Notes under the pieces: model-generated
Told to the model about the DNA's origin: nothing
Seen by the model: the letters and a program-made list of their open reading frames with translations, nothing else
The model's database searches: none
Position numbers and translations under genes: made by a program
Origin: Terrilactibacillus laevilacticus
Lineage (GTDB): Bacteria; Bacillota; Bacilli; Bacillales; Sporolactobacillaceae
Assembly (NCBI RefSeq): GCF_006517395.1
Contig: NZ_VDCY01000001.1
Span: 1-64,000 of the forward strand
DNA length: 64,000 bases
Direction: 5' to 3'
Part shown: positions 1 through 9,651 of the stretch, one piece after another
How the letters are laid out: every line of letters begins with the position of its first letter
How positions within the stretch are numbered: position 1 is the first letter of the stretch

Positions 1-180
1 GATTCCGTTACCCAAACAATGGTTGATAACGTAGCGTGTGGTTTTATTTAAAAAATCGTGTAAAATATGATTACGTTTTACTAATAAGTGGGCCTAAATT
101 GAGGATAACTTAATTCGAAATAACCGTCCTTTTCTAAATAATGAGGAATTTTCGGTTTTTGGCCTTTCTTTTTTAATAAT

Positions 181-537
181 CCAAAAAAACTTTTAAAAAC
201 GTTTGCGATCATCGGAAAAACGGAGCAAGCATGTCTCCATATAAAACAACTTTTGGATGAAGCATCAAACCTTCAAACAATTTTATTAAAAGACGATGAA
301 GACTTACGAGAAAAGGATGTCGTCATTGTTCCATCCGCTCTCGCAAAAGGCTTAGAATTTGATGGTGTCATTCTTATCAATTTAAATGAATCCTATCGAA
401 ATGAAGATATTGAGATAAAATTGCTCTATGTGGCGATGACAAGACCCCTTCATCAATTACATTTATTTAGTGAAGATAAATCCTCATTTTTAATAGAAAA
501 TGATGCACCTATTCAGATATTGGAAACTCAAGTTTAG
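181..537 (+). pseudogene. 3' remnant of a HelD-type (UvrD/Rep-like) helicase gene
   Basis: About 118 codons remain in frame and match the C-terminal helicase domain of HelD, the RNA polymerase recycling ATPase. Recognisable pieces are KTFAIIGKT near the start, AKGLEFDGVIL (late helicase motif) and LLYVAMTRPLHQLHLFSED (motif VI region). In-frame stops at 139-144 and non-coding sequence further upstream show that the roughly 650 N-terminal residues of a normal HelD are absent. The first ATG (253) has no convincing ribosome binding site, so this is read as a decayed fragment, not a small gene. The C-terminal identification is secure; whether the rest of the gene lies elsewhere in the genome cannot be seen. 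Confidence 0.75.
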
Positions 538-603
538 GGGAATGGGTAGATCGTAAATCAATAGAGGAAGACGATAATAAATGAGTAAAAGTGTATATTA
601 ATA

Positions 604-620
604 ACCGGGAAAAGCCCGGT
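604..620. terminator. Short GC-rich hairpin after the helD remnant
   Basis: ACCGGG and CCCGGT form a 6-bp stem around a 5-base loop. The following sequence is only weakly T-rich, so it could be a weak terminator for either strand (helD remnant or the MFS gene). Confidence 0.35.
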
Positions 621-627
621 ATACAAA

Positions 628-669
628 TTTATCCCGCAAGAAAACCCTACTGATGGAAGTTTCCCTTTA
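628..669 (-). repeat. Repeat family B, short copy at the MFS gene stop codon
   Basis: Read on the minus strand, the TAA of the MFS gene runs straight into AAACTTCCATCAGTAGGG and ends in GCGGGATAAAT. These are the head and tail of the larger family B copies (for example 56959-57110), with the middle missing. Confidence 0.7.
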
Positions 670-2094
670 TTGGAAGGTTTTAGTTCTGGTGCGATTCTGT
701 TTAACAAACATAATAAACAGAACAGTTACTATTGCAAAAGCAATCGCCGTGGAGAAAGCATACTGCACTCCTGCGGCTAATGCTTCAGCAGAGTTGTTTA
801 CAGCAACTGTTTTACTTTTATTCGTCATTAATGTAATAAAAAGGGCGGGTCCAATAGCTCCGGATACTTGATTCCATGCGTTTAAAGCCGCGCTACCGTG
901 AGGATAAAGATCGATTGACAATTGATTTAATCCTAGCGTCATCATGGGAATGAGGATCGAAGCCACTCCGAAAGTAAATCCTGCATACAGTAACATTAAT
1001 TGATAGTTTGAAGTCTTTGTAGAAATATTTGAAAGTAACCATACCATGATAACTAAAATAATTGACCCCGTTCCTGCAATGGGTTTTGCTCCGTACTTAT
1101 CTGTTAGTATTCCGGTAACATAGGCGGTGACGGCAAACACAATTCCACCAGGCAATAATAACAATCCGGAAGTTAATGGACTGGCATTTAAACCATTTTG
1201 CATAAAGATAGGAAGCAAGATCATCGCAGAGAACATACACATCATGACCGTAACAGTTGATAAGATTGCAATAAGAAAGTTTTTATTTAAAAAAGGCTTT
1301 AAATTAAGAAGTGGATCCTTCATATTCCTCTGTCGAATAGCAAAGCTCACAAGACCGATAATCCCTAATCCAAGAAGAACTAAAACAATGGCATTATGCC
1401 AACCTGATTTACTTGCTTCACTAAATCCAATTACGAGTCCACTAAAACCAATCGTGGCTAAAATGACAGAGATAAGATCAACCTTAATAGGTCTTGTCTC
1501 TAAAACGTTACGTATATTATAAGCTGCGAAGACAGTTAACAAAGCAGAAATTGGTAGAATAATGATAAAGACATACCGCCAGGAAAAAAGCTGAACAATG
1601 ATGCCTGAATAAACGGGTCCAAGTGCGGGAGCAAACGAAACGACGATCCCCATGAGACCCAGCATGGCCCCCCGTTTGGCTAATGGTGTAATCGTAATGA
1701 TAATGGTGGTGACAAGTGGAAGCATAATACCAGATCCTGCAGCTTGAACAATACGTGCAACGAATAGAATAAGAAAAGTAGGACTTATGCTAGCTAAAAG
1801 TGTACCAGCAAAAAATAAACTCAGCGCGGTAATCAATAGCTGCCTTGTTGTAAATCTTTGCATTAAAAAAGCACTAATTGGAATTAAAATACTGATGGTG
1901 AGCATATAGCCTGTTGATAACCATTGTGCAGTAGAAGTTTGAATGGCAAAGCTCTTTTCTACATTTGGTAAAGCTACGTTCATGACTGTTTCATTTATAA
2001 GTGCAATAAAATTACCTATTATCAGGACTATGATAAGAGGACGTCGATTTGGTACGGTTACATATTTGTCAACGACTTGTGTATTATCGCTCAT
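667..2094 (-). CDS. MFS drug:H+ antiporter, DHA2 (EmrB/QacA) family
   Basis: A 475-residue, highly hydrophobic protein with about 14 predicted membrane segments, the length and topology of the DHA2 group of major facilitator exporters. The N-terminal half carries the family pattern NVALPNVEKSF after TM1, a loop RFTTRQL between TM2 and TM3, and the motif C-like GLMGIVVSFAPALGPVYSG in TM5. The start is the ATG at 2094: AAGGAGG lies nine bases upstream, whereas an in-frame ATG three codons earlier abuts that site. It probably exports drugs or other amphipathic compounds by proton exchange; the substrate is unknown. It is monocistronic, and its stop codon merges with a family B repeat. No adjacent regulator is present. 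Confidence 0.88.
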   Translation of the reverse strand: MSDNTQVVDKYVTVPNRRPLIIVLIIGNFIALINETVMNVALPNVEKSFAIQTSTAQWLSTGYMLTISILIPISAFLMQRFTTRQLLITALSLFFAGTLLASISPTFLILFVARIVQAAGSGIMLPLVTTIIITITPLAKRGAMLGLMGIVVSFAPALGPVYSGIIVQLFSWRYVFIIILPISALLTVFAAYNIRNVLETRPIKVDLISVILATIGFSGLVIGFSEASKSGWHNAIVLVLLGLGIIGLVSFAIRQRNMKDPLLNLKPFLNKNFLIAILSTVTVMMCMFSAMILLPIFMQNGLNASPLTSGLLLLPGGIVFAVTAYVTGILTDKYGAKPIAGTGSIILVIMVWLLSNISTKTSNYQLMLLYAGFTFGVASILIPMMTLGLNQLSIDLYPHGSAALNAWNQVSGAIGPALFITLMTNKSKTVAVNNSAEALAAGVQYAFSTAIAFAIVTVLFIMFVKQNRTRTKTFQ

Positions 2095-2411
2095 AAGGAA
2101 CATCCTCCTTCATCAAATTTCGCATTACTTTAACTTCTATATACCACATTAAACCACGTCATACTCCATATATTTTAACATCGACTTGAGAAGTTTTAAA
2201 ATGAGGTGTTCAGGTCACGTGCTTTGCATACTCATTAAGACATTACGATGAAGTGGAAACGCTAACTCTATAAGAGACTGCAAAATTTCGGATAGGGACT
2301 GATCATTTGAAATGGGGAGTGCGCAGCATTATACAAAAACGTTAATAGTTATTTTAGGAAATACCCCTAACTAAATTTACACCGTATAATAAGAAAATAA
2401 ATATAAAAGAG

Positions 2412-2443
2412 GAGGATAAGAGCTCATTTAAGCTCTTATCCTC
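2412..2443 (-). terminator. Intrinsic terminator downstream of metE
   Basis: A 13-bp stem, GAGGATAAGAGCT with its complement, and a 6-base loop; T-rich tracts flank both sides, so it could work in both directions. It lies just beyond the metE stop. The rest of 2095-2468, upstream of the MFS gene, shows no gene or clear regulatory site. Confidence 0.8.
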
Positions 2444-2452
2444 TTTTAATTG

Positions 2453-2472
2453 TAATGGAAGTTTCACTTTAT
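2453..2472 (-). repeat. Repeat family B head fragment at the metE stop codon
   Basis: On the minus strand the metE end reads TAA then AGTGAAACTTCCATTA, matching only the first 18 or so bases of family B. No tail is seen, so this is a truncated copy or a precursor. Confidence 0.5.
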
Positions 2473-4766
2473 TTTAACTGTAAATGTTTTTTTCTAACTT
2501 CTTTAGTCGCCTGGACAAGATTTTTAAGAGCAGGAATGGTTTCGTTCGGTTTTCTTGTTTTCAAACCACAATCAGGATTAATCCAGAAAAGTTTAGGATT
2601 GATCACTTGAAGAGCACGTTCAATGCTTGTTTTAATTTCCTCAACACTTGGCGTTCTTGGACTATGAATGTCATAGACACCGAGACCAATACCTTTGTCA
2701 TACTTATGATCTTCAAAAGTAGAAATCATTTCTCCGTGACTTCTTGCAGCCTCGATTGAGATAACATCCGCATCTAATTGATCGATGGTATCAATAATTT
2801 CATCGAATTCTGAATAACACATATGCGTATGAATTTGGGTGCTGTTATCGACATAGACGGTTGCTAAACGGAAAACATAGACAGCATCATGTAGATACTT
2901 TCTTTTTTTCTCTTCTTTTAATGGTAACCCTTCCCGAATGGCAGGTTCATCCACTTGAATCATCCGAATATTATTTTCCTCAAGGGCGTGAATTTCTTTT
3001 TTCAAGGCAAGAGCAATTTGTTTTTTTACGTCAAACTGACTGATATCATTTCGAACGAATGACCAATTATAAATCGTAACAGGGCCAGTGAGCATGCCTT
3101 TGACTGGGCGATTAGTCAAACTTTGGGCATAGGCACTTTCTTTTACAGTCATTGGGGATTCTAGATCAACATCGCCAAATATAATAGGCGGCTTGACGCA
3201 TCTAGAACCATATGATTGAACCCAGGCAAAACGGGTGAAAGCAAAACCACGAAGTTTTTCACCAAAGTATTCGACCATGTCATTCCGTTCGAATTCACCA
3301 TGAACGAGAACATCGATGTCTAGGTCTTCCTGAATTTTAATCCATTTTTCGATATTTTGATCAATGAATTGCTCATATTGACTTTCTGTCCATTCGCCTT
3401 TCCGCCATTTTTGTCTAGCCGAACGAATCTCTTTTGTTTGCGGTAGACTACCAATTGTTGTCGTTGGTAAGAGAGGAAGTTGCCATTTCTTTTCTTGTAT
3501 AGCTTGTCGCTGAGAAAATGGCAATGGCCGTGTTGGCAAGTCTTCTCCAAGTGATTGAATTTCTTCTTTAACGGAATCAATATTTCGATGCTGCGAATGA
3601 TTTAATACATTTATAGCCTCTTTGCTTTGTTTAATTTCATCAAGGATGGTGTCATGCCCTTCATTAATCCCTTTTACAAGTGTAACGACTTCTTTAAGTT
3701 TTTCATCTGCAAAACTTATCGCATTTTTTAATACAGGTTCTAATTCGTTTTCTTGACGAACAGTGACTGGAACATGCTGCAGGCTACAAGATGGTTGAAT
3801 CCAAAGACGTCCTTGATCAATAAAATTAAGGAGATCATTGACTTGATGTAACGTTTCATCAAGTTCGGTACGCCAAATATTTCGGCCATCCACAATTCCA
3901 GCGGCAAGGGCTTTATCTTCTGGGAATCCGTACTTTTTAATTGATTTAAGATTAGCGCCATCATCATATACAAAATCGAGACCAATACCTTGGACAGGGA
4001 GAGATATCACGTCTTGATAATGATCAACAGATTCAAAGTAGGTTTGAAGTAAAATATTCAAATTAGGAACAGCTTGATGAAAAGCTTCGTACGTTTCTTT
4101 GAAGTAACTAAGCTCTTCTTGCTCAAGGGTTGTAGAAAGAATGGGTTCATCGACTTGGATCCATGTTGCTCCTGCCGTTTGAAGATCAGTAAAGACTTCA
4201 ATATAAAGTGGAATAAGGGAGCGTAAGAGATTCGGGAAGTCTTCTTTTTCAAATCCTTTTGAAAGTTTTAGTAAGGTTATGGGTCCCACTATAACGGGCT
4301 TACCGTCGATATTAAGCTCTTTCTTAGCTTCGAGATAAAGATTTAGTAAACGATTTTCAGTAATATAAGGTTTAGTATTGGCGTTTATTTCTGGGACGAT
4401 GTAATGGTAATTTGTATTGAACCATTTCGTCATTTCCGAAGCAACCGCGTCATTTTTACCACGGGCGATACTGAAATATGTATCTAAGCTGACAGCGCCG
4501 TTTTTATGGTTAAACCGTTCAGGTATAAGTCCGAAAAGGACAGAAGTATCTAGTATATGATCATACAGACTAAAATCGCCGATGGGAATTAGATCGATTC
4601 CACTATTTTTTTGCTTTTCCAAATAACTTAAGCGTAATTTCTTTATCCGTTTCAAAAATTCTTCTTCAGATAGTTTTTCAGACCAAAATTGCTCGAGCGC
4701 CTGTTTCCATTCTCTTTTTTCTCCAATCCTTGGGTAACCTAAGTTAGAACTTTTTACTTTTGACAT
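2469..4766 (-). CDS. metE: Cobalamin-independent methionine synthase MetE
   Basis: This cytosolic enzyme transfers a methyl group from 5-methyltetrahydropteroyl-polyglutamate to homocysteine to make methionine. The 765 residues match the full family length, with two (beta/alpha)8 barrels. The zinc ligands can be placed at H648, C650, E672 and C733 ([31 protein letters not shown]); their spacing of 22 and 83 residues equals that of the E. coli enzyme. The N-terminal [15 protein letters not shown] motif is the folate/substrate region. ATG is preceded by GAGGAGG. The gene is single, led by a SAM-I riboswitch, so it should be expressed when S-adenosylmethionine is low. Confidence 0.97.
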   Translation of the reverse strand: MSKVKSSNLGYPRIGEKREWKQALEQFWSEKLSEEEFLKRIKKLRLSYLEKQKNSGIDLIPIGDFSLYDHILDTSVLFGLIPERFNHKNGAVSLDTYFSIARGKNDAVASEMTKWFNTNYHYIVPEINANTKPYITENRLLNLYLEAKKELNIDGKPVIVGPITLLKLSKGFEKEDFPNLLRSLIPLYIEVFTDLQTAGATWIQVDEPILSTTLEQEELSYFKETYEAFHQAVPNLNILLQTYFESVDHYQDVISLPVQGIGLDFVYDDGANLKSIKKYGFPEDKALAAGIVDGRNIWRTELDETLHQVNDLLNFIDQGRLWIQPSCSLQHVPVTVRQENELEPVLKNAISFADEKLKEVVTLVKGINEGHDTILDEIKQSKEAINVLNHSQHRNIDSVKEEIQSLGEDLPTRPLPFSQRQAIQEKKWQLPLLPTTTIGSLPQTKEIRSARQKWRKGEWTESQYEQFIDQNIEKWIKIQEDLDIDVLVHGEFERNDMVEYFGEKLRGFAFTRFAWVQSYGSRCVKPPIIFGDVDLESPMTVKESAYAQSLTNRPVKGMLTGPVTIYNWSFVRNDISQFDVKKQIALALKKEIHALEENNIRMIQVDEPAIREGLPLKEEKKRKYLHDAVYVFRLATVYVDNSTQIHTHMCYSEFDEIIDTIDQLDADVISIEAARSHGEMISTFEDHKYDKGIGLGVYDIHSPRTPSVEEIKTSIERALQVINPKLFWINPDCGLKTRKPNETIPALKNLVQATKEVRKKHLQLK

Positions 4767-4822
4767 TGTTTCTCCTCCTCGTTTGTGATCCTATGTGAGT
4801 GGCTCTGATTCGAAGTATGGTA

Positions 4823-4858
4823 AAAATAAAAAACCTCTCCAGAGAAATTGGAGAGGTT
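4823..4858 (-). terminator. Regulated terminator of the metE SAM riboswitch
   Basis: AACCTCTCC pairs with GGAGAGGTT on the minus strand and is followed by a T tract. The 3' strand of the aptamer P1 helix (GAGAGATT) can pair with AACCTCTC, giving the antiterminator: without SAM the antiterminator forms, with SAM P1 is held and the terminator forms. Confidence 0.85.
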
Positions 4859-4870
4859 AATCTATCGAAT

Positions 4871-4981
4871 CTCTCATTTCTCAATACCTCACGAGTATTG
4901 CTGGATTTGGCACCTTTTCATATATTAATGAAAGGTTGCCGGGCTTCATTGGGCCAGTCCCTCCGCCACTCTTCATAAGAG
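4871..4981 (-). promoter_or_regulatory. SAM-I (S-box) riboswitch aptamer upstream of metE
   Basis: The minus strand shows the S-box core: AGTGGCGGAGGGACTGGCCC, then GAAGCCCGGCAACC, then AGGTGCCAAATCCAGCA. The P1 helix closes between CTCTTAT (4975-4981) and ATGAGAG (4871-4877) with one G-U pair. Together with the terminator at 4823-4858 this predicts transcription attenuation of metE by S-adenosylmethionine. Confidence 0.95.
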
Positions 4982-5007
4982 TTTATATATTTTAAATTGT
5001 ATAACAG

Positions 5008-5036
5008 ATACTAACATATCAAAAAATAGGTGTCAA
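5008..5036 (-). promoter_or_regulatory. Sigma-A promoter of metE
   Basis: On the minus strand a perfect -35 box TTGACA (5031-5036) and a -10 box TAGTAT (5008-5013) are separated by 17 bases. The predicted start near 5000 lies just upstream of the SAM riboswitch. Confidence 0.75.
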
Positions 5037-5114
5037 CAGATGTTAGCAATTTTTCAATATGTTAAATTAATTTTAACTGAAAATGGATTCTGAAAAAGAA
5101 GGAGGAAATAATGA

Positions 5115-5603
5115 TTGGAAATTCAGCCAACAACCATTCATATGCAGGAAAAACTGCATGATTTTTTTACTGAGCACTGGGGAAGCCCAGAAATGGTTCT
5201 ATCAACTGGAACGTATACGGCGACTGATCTAGATGGCTTTGTGTGCATTGATAATGACAAAAGAATGATTGGACTAATAACGTATACATTACATGATGAA
5301 AATCTGGAAGTCATTTCATTAGATAGCCTAAAAGAGAACCGGGGATATGGGACGCATCTCTTGCAAAAAGTAGAGGAAGTGGCAATTCAAAAGGGGATGC
5401 AGCAAATTCAAGTTATTACCACAAATGATAACTTGCGTGCTCTTCGGTTTTATCAAAAAAGAGAATATTATATTTCACAAATATTTCCTAGAGCGGTCAT
5501 GAAGGCTAGAGAGACAAAACCGGATATACCACTTGTTGGTTATGATGATATACCTATACGTGATGAAATGTTGCTCGTGAAACAATTGCGTGGCCAGCTT
5601 TAA
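5115..5603 (+). CDS. GNAT-family N-acetyltransferase
   Basis: A 162-residue protein with the GNAT fold: the acetyl-CoA binding loop is ENRGYGTHLLQ near residues 76-86 (the Q/RxxGxG/A pattern), preceded by the beta-4 strand VISLDSL and followed by NDNLRALRFYQKREY, a typical motif B region. The start is TTG at 5115, nine bases after GGAGG; the nearby ATG at 5111 is in another frame and soon stops. The substrate cannot be told from sequence. It sits between metE (divergent) and spoVR without an obvious operon partner. Confidence 0.85.
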   Translation: MEIQPTTIHMQEKLHDFFTEHWGSPEMVLSTGTYTATDLDGFVCIDNDKRMIGLITYTLHDENLEVISLDSLKENRGYGTHLLQKVEEVAIQKGMQQIQVITTNDNLRALRFYQKREYYISQIFPRAVMKARETKPDIPLVGYDDIPIRDEMLLVKQLRGQL

Positions 5604-5643
5604 AGAGTTAGTCACCGAGAAACAAATAACCTGTTCCATTTAA

Positions 5644-5672
5644 TCATGACAACGTGTTGTTCAACATATAGT
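5644..5672 (+). promoter_or_regulatory. Possible sigma-E promoter for spoVR
   Basis: TCATG (5644-5648) and CATATAGT (5665-5672) are 16 bases apart, close to the sigma-E pattern (KMATA, 16-18 bases, CATANNNT). spoVR is a known sigma-E gene in B. subtilis, which makes the match meaningful but not proven. Confidence 0.45.
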
Positions 5673-5710
5673 GATAATAAACCGTTGGCGAGAATGGAAG
5701 GAGTGACGAC

Positions 5711-7132
5711 GTGTTAAATTCAGATGAAATACGCGATCTTGATCGGTCCATTGATGAAATTACAGAAATTGCAAAGGGTTTTGGTCTTGATTTCTTTCCA
5801 ATGAGATATGAGATTTGTCCAGCTGAAATTATATATACTTTTGGGGCATACGGGATGCCAACACGATTTTCACATTGGAGTTTTGGTAAGCAATTTTACA
5901 AAATGAAATTGCAATATGATTTAGGATTAAGTAAAATCTATGAGCTTGTTATTAATTCAAATCCGTGCTATGCCTTTTTATTAAATACAAACAGTCTGGT
6001 TCAAAATAAACTTATTGTAGCCCATGTTTTAGCACATTGTGATTTTTTCAAAAACAACGTAAGGTTTATTAACACAAGACGAGATATGGTTGAGAGTATG
6101 AGTGCAACCGCCGAACGAATCCATAATTATGAAGAGGAATTTGGAAAAGATCAAGTGGAACGATTTATTGATGCCGTCATTGCAATACAAGAGCATGTCG
6201 ATCCAAGAATTGTGAGAAAACGAGATGCTGTATCTGAAATGACAGAAGAAGTTTATATTAAGAAAAAAACGAAACCCTTATCTGAATATGAAGATTTATT
6301 ATCTCTTGACGATAAAGAGATCGAAAATAATGAGATTCTCGTTCCGAAATTTCCGAAAAAACCGCAGAAGGATCTTCTTTTATTCATCGAGGAAAATAGT
6401 AAAGAATTAACCGATTGGCAGCGAGATATCTTAACGATGCTACGGGAAGAGATGCTATATTTTTGGCCACAGCTTGAAACTAAAATTATGAACGAAGGCT
6501 GGGCTTCATATTGGCATGCTAGAATTATGCGTGAATTAGATCTTACCTCTGATGAAGCGATTGAATTTGCAACCTTGAATGCTAACGTTGTACAACCGTC
6601 ACGCCAGGGGATTAATCCCTATTACTTAGGTGTTAAACTATTTGAAGACATTGAAGAACGTTACAACCATCCAACAGAAGAAATGAAACGGATGGGAATT
6701 AAAGAAAATTCCGGTAGAGACAAAATATTTGAAGTAAGGGAACTGGAATCCGATCAATCTTTTATTCGAAATTACTTAACGAAAAACCTTGTTGACCGAG
6801 AGGACTTATTTTTATTTGAAAGAAAAGGAAATGAATACAAAATTACAAGTAAAGATTGGAAAAATGTTCGTGATCAACTCGTATCGATGAGAGTGAATGG
6901 TGGGTTTCCTTATATTGTTGTAGAAAATGGTGACTACAAAAGGAATGGAGAACTTTATCTTAAACATCGTTACGAAGGAACTGAGCTTGACGTTAAATAT
7001 TTAGAAGGTGTCCTCAATTATATCTTACAATTATGGGGAAGACCTGTACACATTGAGACCACTATAGAAGATCATCCCGTTTTATTCAGTTGTGATAGTT
7101 ATCAAAAGGTTAATCGAAAGCGGCTTGATTAA
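5711..7132 (+). CDS. spoVR: Stage V sporulation protein R
   Basis: A 473-residue SpoVR homologue, full length for the family, which is needed for normal spore cortex formation in Bacillus and works in the mother cell. Characteristic stretches are [17 protein letters not shown] near residue 26, [13 protein letters not shown] near residue 49, the [14 protein letters not shown] segment near residue 105 and [13 protein letters not shown] near residue 260. The biochemical activity of SpoVR is unresolved. The start is GTG at 5711 preceded by GGAAGGAG. It is monocistronic, with a strong terminator after it and a possible sigma-E promoter before it. Confidence 0.95.
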   Translation: MLNSDEIRDLDRSIDEITEIAKGFGLDFFPMRYEICPAEIIYTFGAYGMPTRFSHWSFGKQFYKMKLQYDLGLSKIYELVINSNPCYAFLLNTNSLVQNKLIVAHVLAHCDFFKNNVRFINTRRDMVESMSATAERIHNYEEEFGKDQVERFIDAVIAIQEHVDPRIVRKRDAVSEMTEEVYIKKKTKPLSEYEDLLSLDDKEIENNEILVPKFPKKPQKDLLLFIEENSKELTDWQRDILTMLREEMLYFWPQLETKIMNEGWASYWHARIMRELDLTSDEAIEFATLNANVVQPSRQGINPYYLGVKLFEDIEERYNHPTEEMKRMGIKENSGRDKIFEVRELESDQSFIRNYLTKNLVDREDLFLFERKGNEYKITSKDWKNVRDQLVSMRVNGGFPYIVVENGDYKRNGELYLKHRYEGTELDVKYLEGVLNYILQLWGRPVHIETTIEDHPVLFSCDSYQKVNRKRLD

Positions 7133-7146
7133 ATAATTTAATGTTT

Positions 7147-7177
7147 ACGAACAGTTCAAAAAGAACTGTTCGTTTTT
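7147..7177 (+). terminator. Intrinsic terminator of spoVR
   Basis: A perfect 11-bp stem ACGAACAGTTC/GAACTGTTCGT around AAAAA, followed by TTTT. Confidence 0.93.
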
Positions 7178-7231
7178 GTGTGCAGTTAAACTGACGGTAT
7201 GTAAGGAAGGCTAAGTCTCCTATAGTGGATT

Positions 7232-7260
7232 AGTCATTTTATGTAGAAAATAAAATGACT
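7232..7260. repeat. 11-bp perfect inverted repeat upstream of galE
   Basis: AGTCATTTTAT (7232-7242) and ATAAAATGACT (7250-7260) flank a 7-base spacer, about 25 bases upstream of a TATAAT at 7284-7289. It could be an operator overlapping the galE promoter region or a simple hairpin; no regulator is evident nearby. Confidence 0.4.
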
Positions 7261-7342
7261 GCCAAATTAGAAAAGATTTAATATATAATGGATGGTGAGA
7301 CGTATGTAGAATGATACGATTTATGACTGGAGGATTATTGAA

Positions 7343-8335
7343 ATGAGTATTTTAGTTCTTGGTGGAGCTGGGTATGTAGGTTCACATGCCGTGTATCAAT
7401 TAATTGACAAAGGTTATGATGTAGTTGTCGTAGATAATTTGCAGACAGGTCACAGAGATGCTATTCATCCTGAGGCTACTTTCTATGAGGGTGATATTCG
7501 TAACAAAGATTTTCTCACTTCTGTCTTTCAAAAAGAAGAACTAGAAGGAGTCATTCACTTTGCAGCCAATTCTTTGGTTGGTGAATCAATGGAAAAACCA
7601 TTAATGTACTTTAATAATAATGTTTACGGTGCTCAAATTTTACTTGAGGTTATGCAAGAGTTTGGGGTAAAGGCGATTGTTTTCTCTTCAACGGCCGCAA
7701 CTTACGGTGAACCTGAAGTCGTTCCAATAACAGAAAGCATGAAAACCGAACCGACCAACACGTATGGTGAAACAAAGCTAACTATGGAAAAAATGATGAA
7801 ATGGTGCGATAAAGCATATGGGATAAAATATGTCGCTTTACGCTATTTCAATGTTGCTGGAGCAAGAAAAACTGGGGAGATAGGAGAAGATCATCATCCA
7901 GAAACTCATCTTATCCCTATCGTTCTGCAGGTTGCACTTGGACAACGAGAGAAAGTATCGATTTATGGTGATGATTATAATACACCAGATGGTACATGTA
8001 TTCGCGACTATATTCATATAGAGGATCTCATCTCAGCACACATTTTAGCTCTGAATTATCTTCTAGATGGTGGAGAGAGTAATGTATTCAATCTAGGCAG
8101 CAGTGCGGGATTCTCTGTTAAAGAAATTATTGAAGAAGCCCGTAAAGTGACTGGACACCAAATACCAGCAGTCGTAGGGCCAAGACGTGCTGGAGATCCG
8201 AGTACGCTAATTGCTTCTTCTGATAAAGCAAAGGAAATATTAAATTGGGATCCATCACATACATCTATCCCTGAAATATTAACAGATGCGTGGAATTGGC
8301 ATAAAAATCATCCAGAAGGCTATGGAGATAAATAG
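7343..8335 (+). CDS. galE: UDP-glucose 4-epimerase GalE
   Basis: It interconverts UDP-glucose and UDP-galactose using bound NAD+, supplying galactosyl donors for envelope polymers or the Leloir pathway. The 330-residue protein is an extended short-chain dehydrogenase: the Rossmann motif GGAGYVGSH lies at residues 7-15, the catalytic triad is S116, Y141 and K145 (YGETK), and RYFNVAGA follows. The 25-residue spacing between S and Y equals that in E. coli GalE. ATG is preceded by GGAGGAT. It is a single gene with its own terminator; no gal genes are adjacent, so a biosynthetic role is as likely as galactose use. Confidence 0.95.
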   Translation: MSILVLGGAGYVGSHAVYQLIDKGYDVVVVDNLQTGHRDAIHPEATFYEGDIRNKDFLTSVFQKEELEGVIHFAANSLVGESMEKPLMYFNNNVYGAQILLEVMQEFGVKAIVFSSTAATYGEPEVVPITESMKTEPTNTYGETKLTMEKMMKWCDKAYGIKYVALRYFNVAGARKTGEIGEDHHPETHLIPIVLQVALGQREKVSIYGDDYNTPDGTCIRDYIHIEDLISAHILALNYLLDGGESNVFNLGSSAGFSVKEIIEEARKVTGHQIPAVVGPRRAGDPSTLIASSDKAKEILNWDPSHTSIPEILTDAWNWHKNHPEGYGDK

Positions 8336-8343
8336 TATGATAA

Positions 8344-8386
8344 AAGCATTATTGGGAAACGTGGAGTTATCCCAATGGTGCTTTTT
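8344..8386 (+). terminator. Intrinsic terminator of galE
   Basis: AAGCATTATTGGGA pairs with TCCCAATGGTGCTT and is followed by T's, directly after the galE stop codon. Confidence 0.85.
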
Positions 8387-8581
8387 TAATATTTTTTGAA
8401 TAACTATTATAAACGTGGTAATATATCAGTGGTTGAATGAATATCTATATTAAAATCATTCAACAGCTCCTTAACAAAACATAACATTGATGATATTGAA
8501 TTGTAATAATTTTATGTTATTATATAAACACGAAAGAATATTGCGACTTTTCTTTGGGTTTTGTCAAATTTACTATTTGGA

Positions 8582-8610
8582 TTGACAATATTTGAAAAAG
8601 CGTGTAATAT
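8582..8610 (+). promoter_or_regulatory. Strong sigma-A promoter ahead of the cold-shock gene
   Basis: Perfect TTGACA (8582-8587), a 17-base spacer and TAATAT (8605-8610). Transcription from about 8617 would give an mRNA leader of about 440 nt before csp, or a separate small RNA. Between 8611 and 8908 I find only a small inverted repeat (TACTATTT/AAATAGTA near 8672-8699) and a weak 10-codon reading frame, and no recognised RNA family. Confidence 0.7.
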
Positions 8611-8908
8611 TATTAATTGACCTAATGTGAATAAAAACTTAGTTCTTAAAAAAGTAGACTAGGTTGTAATACTATTTATTAAAGGAATGAAATAGTATGG
8701 TAGTAAAAAGTATTTTCTGTGTGGACTAATTCTATTGGCGCGGTCACGGAACCGTATAAGTGGAAGAGAGGTAGGGCTTTCAGCGTTTTAGTGTTAATAT
8801 TGTGTTTATATTAGGTCCAAAATAATGCTTAGCGTTTTTAATTTATGTATTATAAAGCGTGATCAATGTTCATTGGTACCTTTTATAATATGTGAATTTT
8901 TATTATTA

Positions 8909-9002
8909 GAGGTTGTTCAAAAAGTCACCAAATGATACGCTCCGATTCTCGGCGCCATCTCGATCTTCTTGATTCAAATTTGTCACTTTTTTGAACACGT
9001 AC
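8909..9002 (+). repeat. Repeat family A (MITE-like), shortest copy
   Basis: It starts GAGGTTGTTCAAAAAGTCACC and ends TTGTCACTTTTTTGAACACG, the two ends shared by the copies at 14084, 33379, 49034 and 61182. Only about 50 bases of interior remain, including the shared CTCGGCGCC block. Confidence 0.85.
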
Positions 9003-9008
9003 TATTAT
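8980..9008 (+). promoter_or_regulatory. Second possible csp promoter, -35 box inside the repeat
   Basis: TTGTCA (8980-8985) belongs to the right end of the family A repeat; 17 bases downstream is TATTAT (9003-9008) in the flanking DNA. A start near 9015 would lie about 25 bases before the ribosome binding site of the cold-shock gene. Confidence 0.45.
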
Positions 9009-9054
9009 GGATAAAACATGAGCATATTTAAAATTTTTAGGAGGTTCTCTCTCA

Positions 9055-9255
9055 ATGCAAACAGGTACAGTAAAATGGTTTAATGCAGAAAAAGGTTTTG
9101 GTTTCATCGAAATCGAAGAAGGTAACGATGTATTCGTTCACTTCAGCGCTATCCAAGGCGACGGTTTCAAAACTTTAGAAGAAGGCCAAAGTGTTGAATT
9201 CGAAGTTGTCGAAGGAAACCGCGGACCTCAAGCAGCTAACGTTACTAAATTATAA
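9055..9255 (+). CDS. Cold-shock protein, CspB/CspD type
   Basis: A 66-residue single cold-shock domain: a five-stranded beta barrel that binds single-stranded RNA and DNA and acts as an RNA chaperone at low temperature and in stationary phase. RNP1 is KGFGFIE (residues 13-19) and RNP2 is VFVHFS (26-31); the N-terminal [15 protein letters not shown] is diagnostic. TAGGAGG precedes ATG by 13 bases, slightly long. Codon use is strongly optimised, as expected for an abundant protein. It has a long potential leader and a family A repeat immediately upstream. Paralogues cannot be distinguished, so no csp letter is given. Confidence 0.95.
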   Translation: MQTGTVKWFNAEKGFGFIEIEEGNDVFVHFSAIQGDGFKTLEEGQSVEFEVVEGNRGPQAANVTKL

Positions 9256-9290
9256 TATATAATTTATACAAAACAGTAGCCTAAAAAATT

Positions 9291-9341
9291 AAACGGCACC
9301 CCAAATGTTAGATATAGCTAGCAGCTGGAGGTGCCGTTTTT
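9291..9341 (+). terminator. Intrinsic terminator of csp
   Basis: AAACGGCACC pairs with GGTGCCGTTT around a 29-base loop, followed by T's. Confidence 0.85.
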
Positions 9342-9409
9342 ATATACTTAATGAACGTGTAAAAGTTTTAAGGATGTAACTATTTAGATTTGTCGATCGA
9401 TCCTTTTAC

Positions 9410-9438
9410 TTGACGGAATGTTTAATGAATAGTATCAT
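9410..9438 (+). promoter_or_regulatory. Sigma-A-like promoter upstream of the dab leader
   Basis: TTGACG (9410-9415), a 17-base spacer and TATCAT (9433-9438). It points toward dabBA, with an intervening hairpin terminator at 9652-9716. Confidence 0.55.
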
Positions 9439-9651
9439 TTTTATAAGAATAACTGGAAAAACGATTTCTATAAGATAATAGGTTGCTTTAGCATATAGTT
9501 CATATGAATAAAATGGCCGTATGAAAAAGTAAGCCTATAAAAATAGAGATCATTCAGATGAACCGATATTTTGCATCTTTATTTGGTATGAAAGAAAAAT
9601 TATATATAAGGGTAGACTATTTAAAAGACCACACCTGGGTTAGTTAATAGT

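Noticed and set aside
653-871. A 72-codon frame opposite the MFS gene
   Set aside because: Antisense shadow; the minus-strand MFS protein is unmistakable.
8697-8729. A 10-codon frame in the csp leader (leader peptide)
   Set aside because: The ribosome binding site is poor, and no regulatory hairpin pairing was found.
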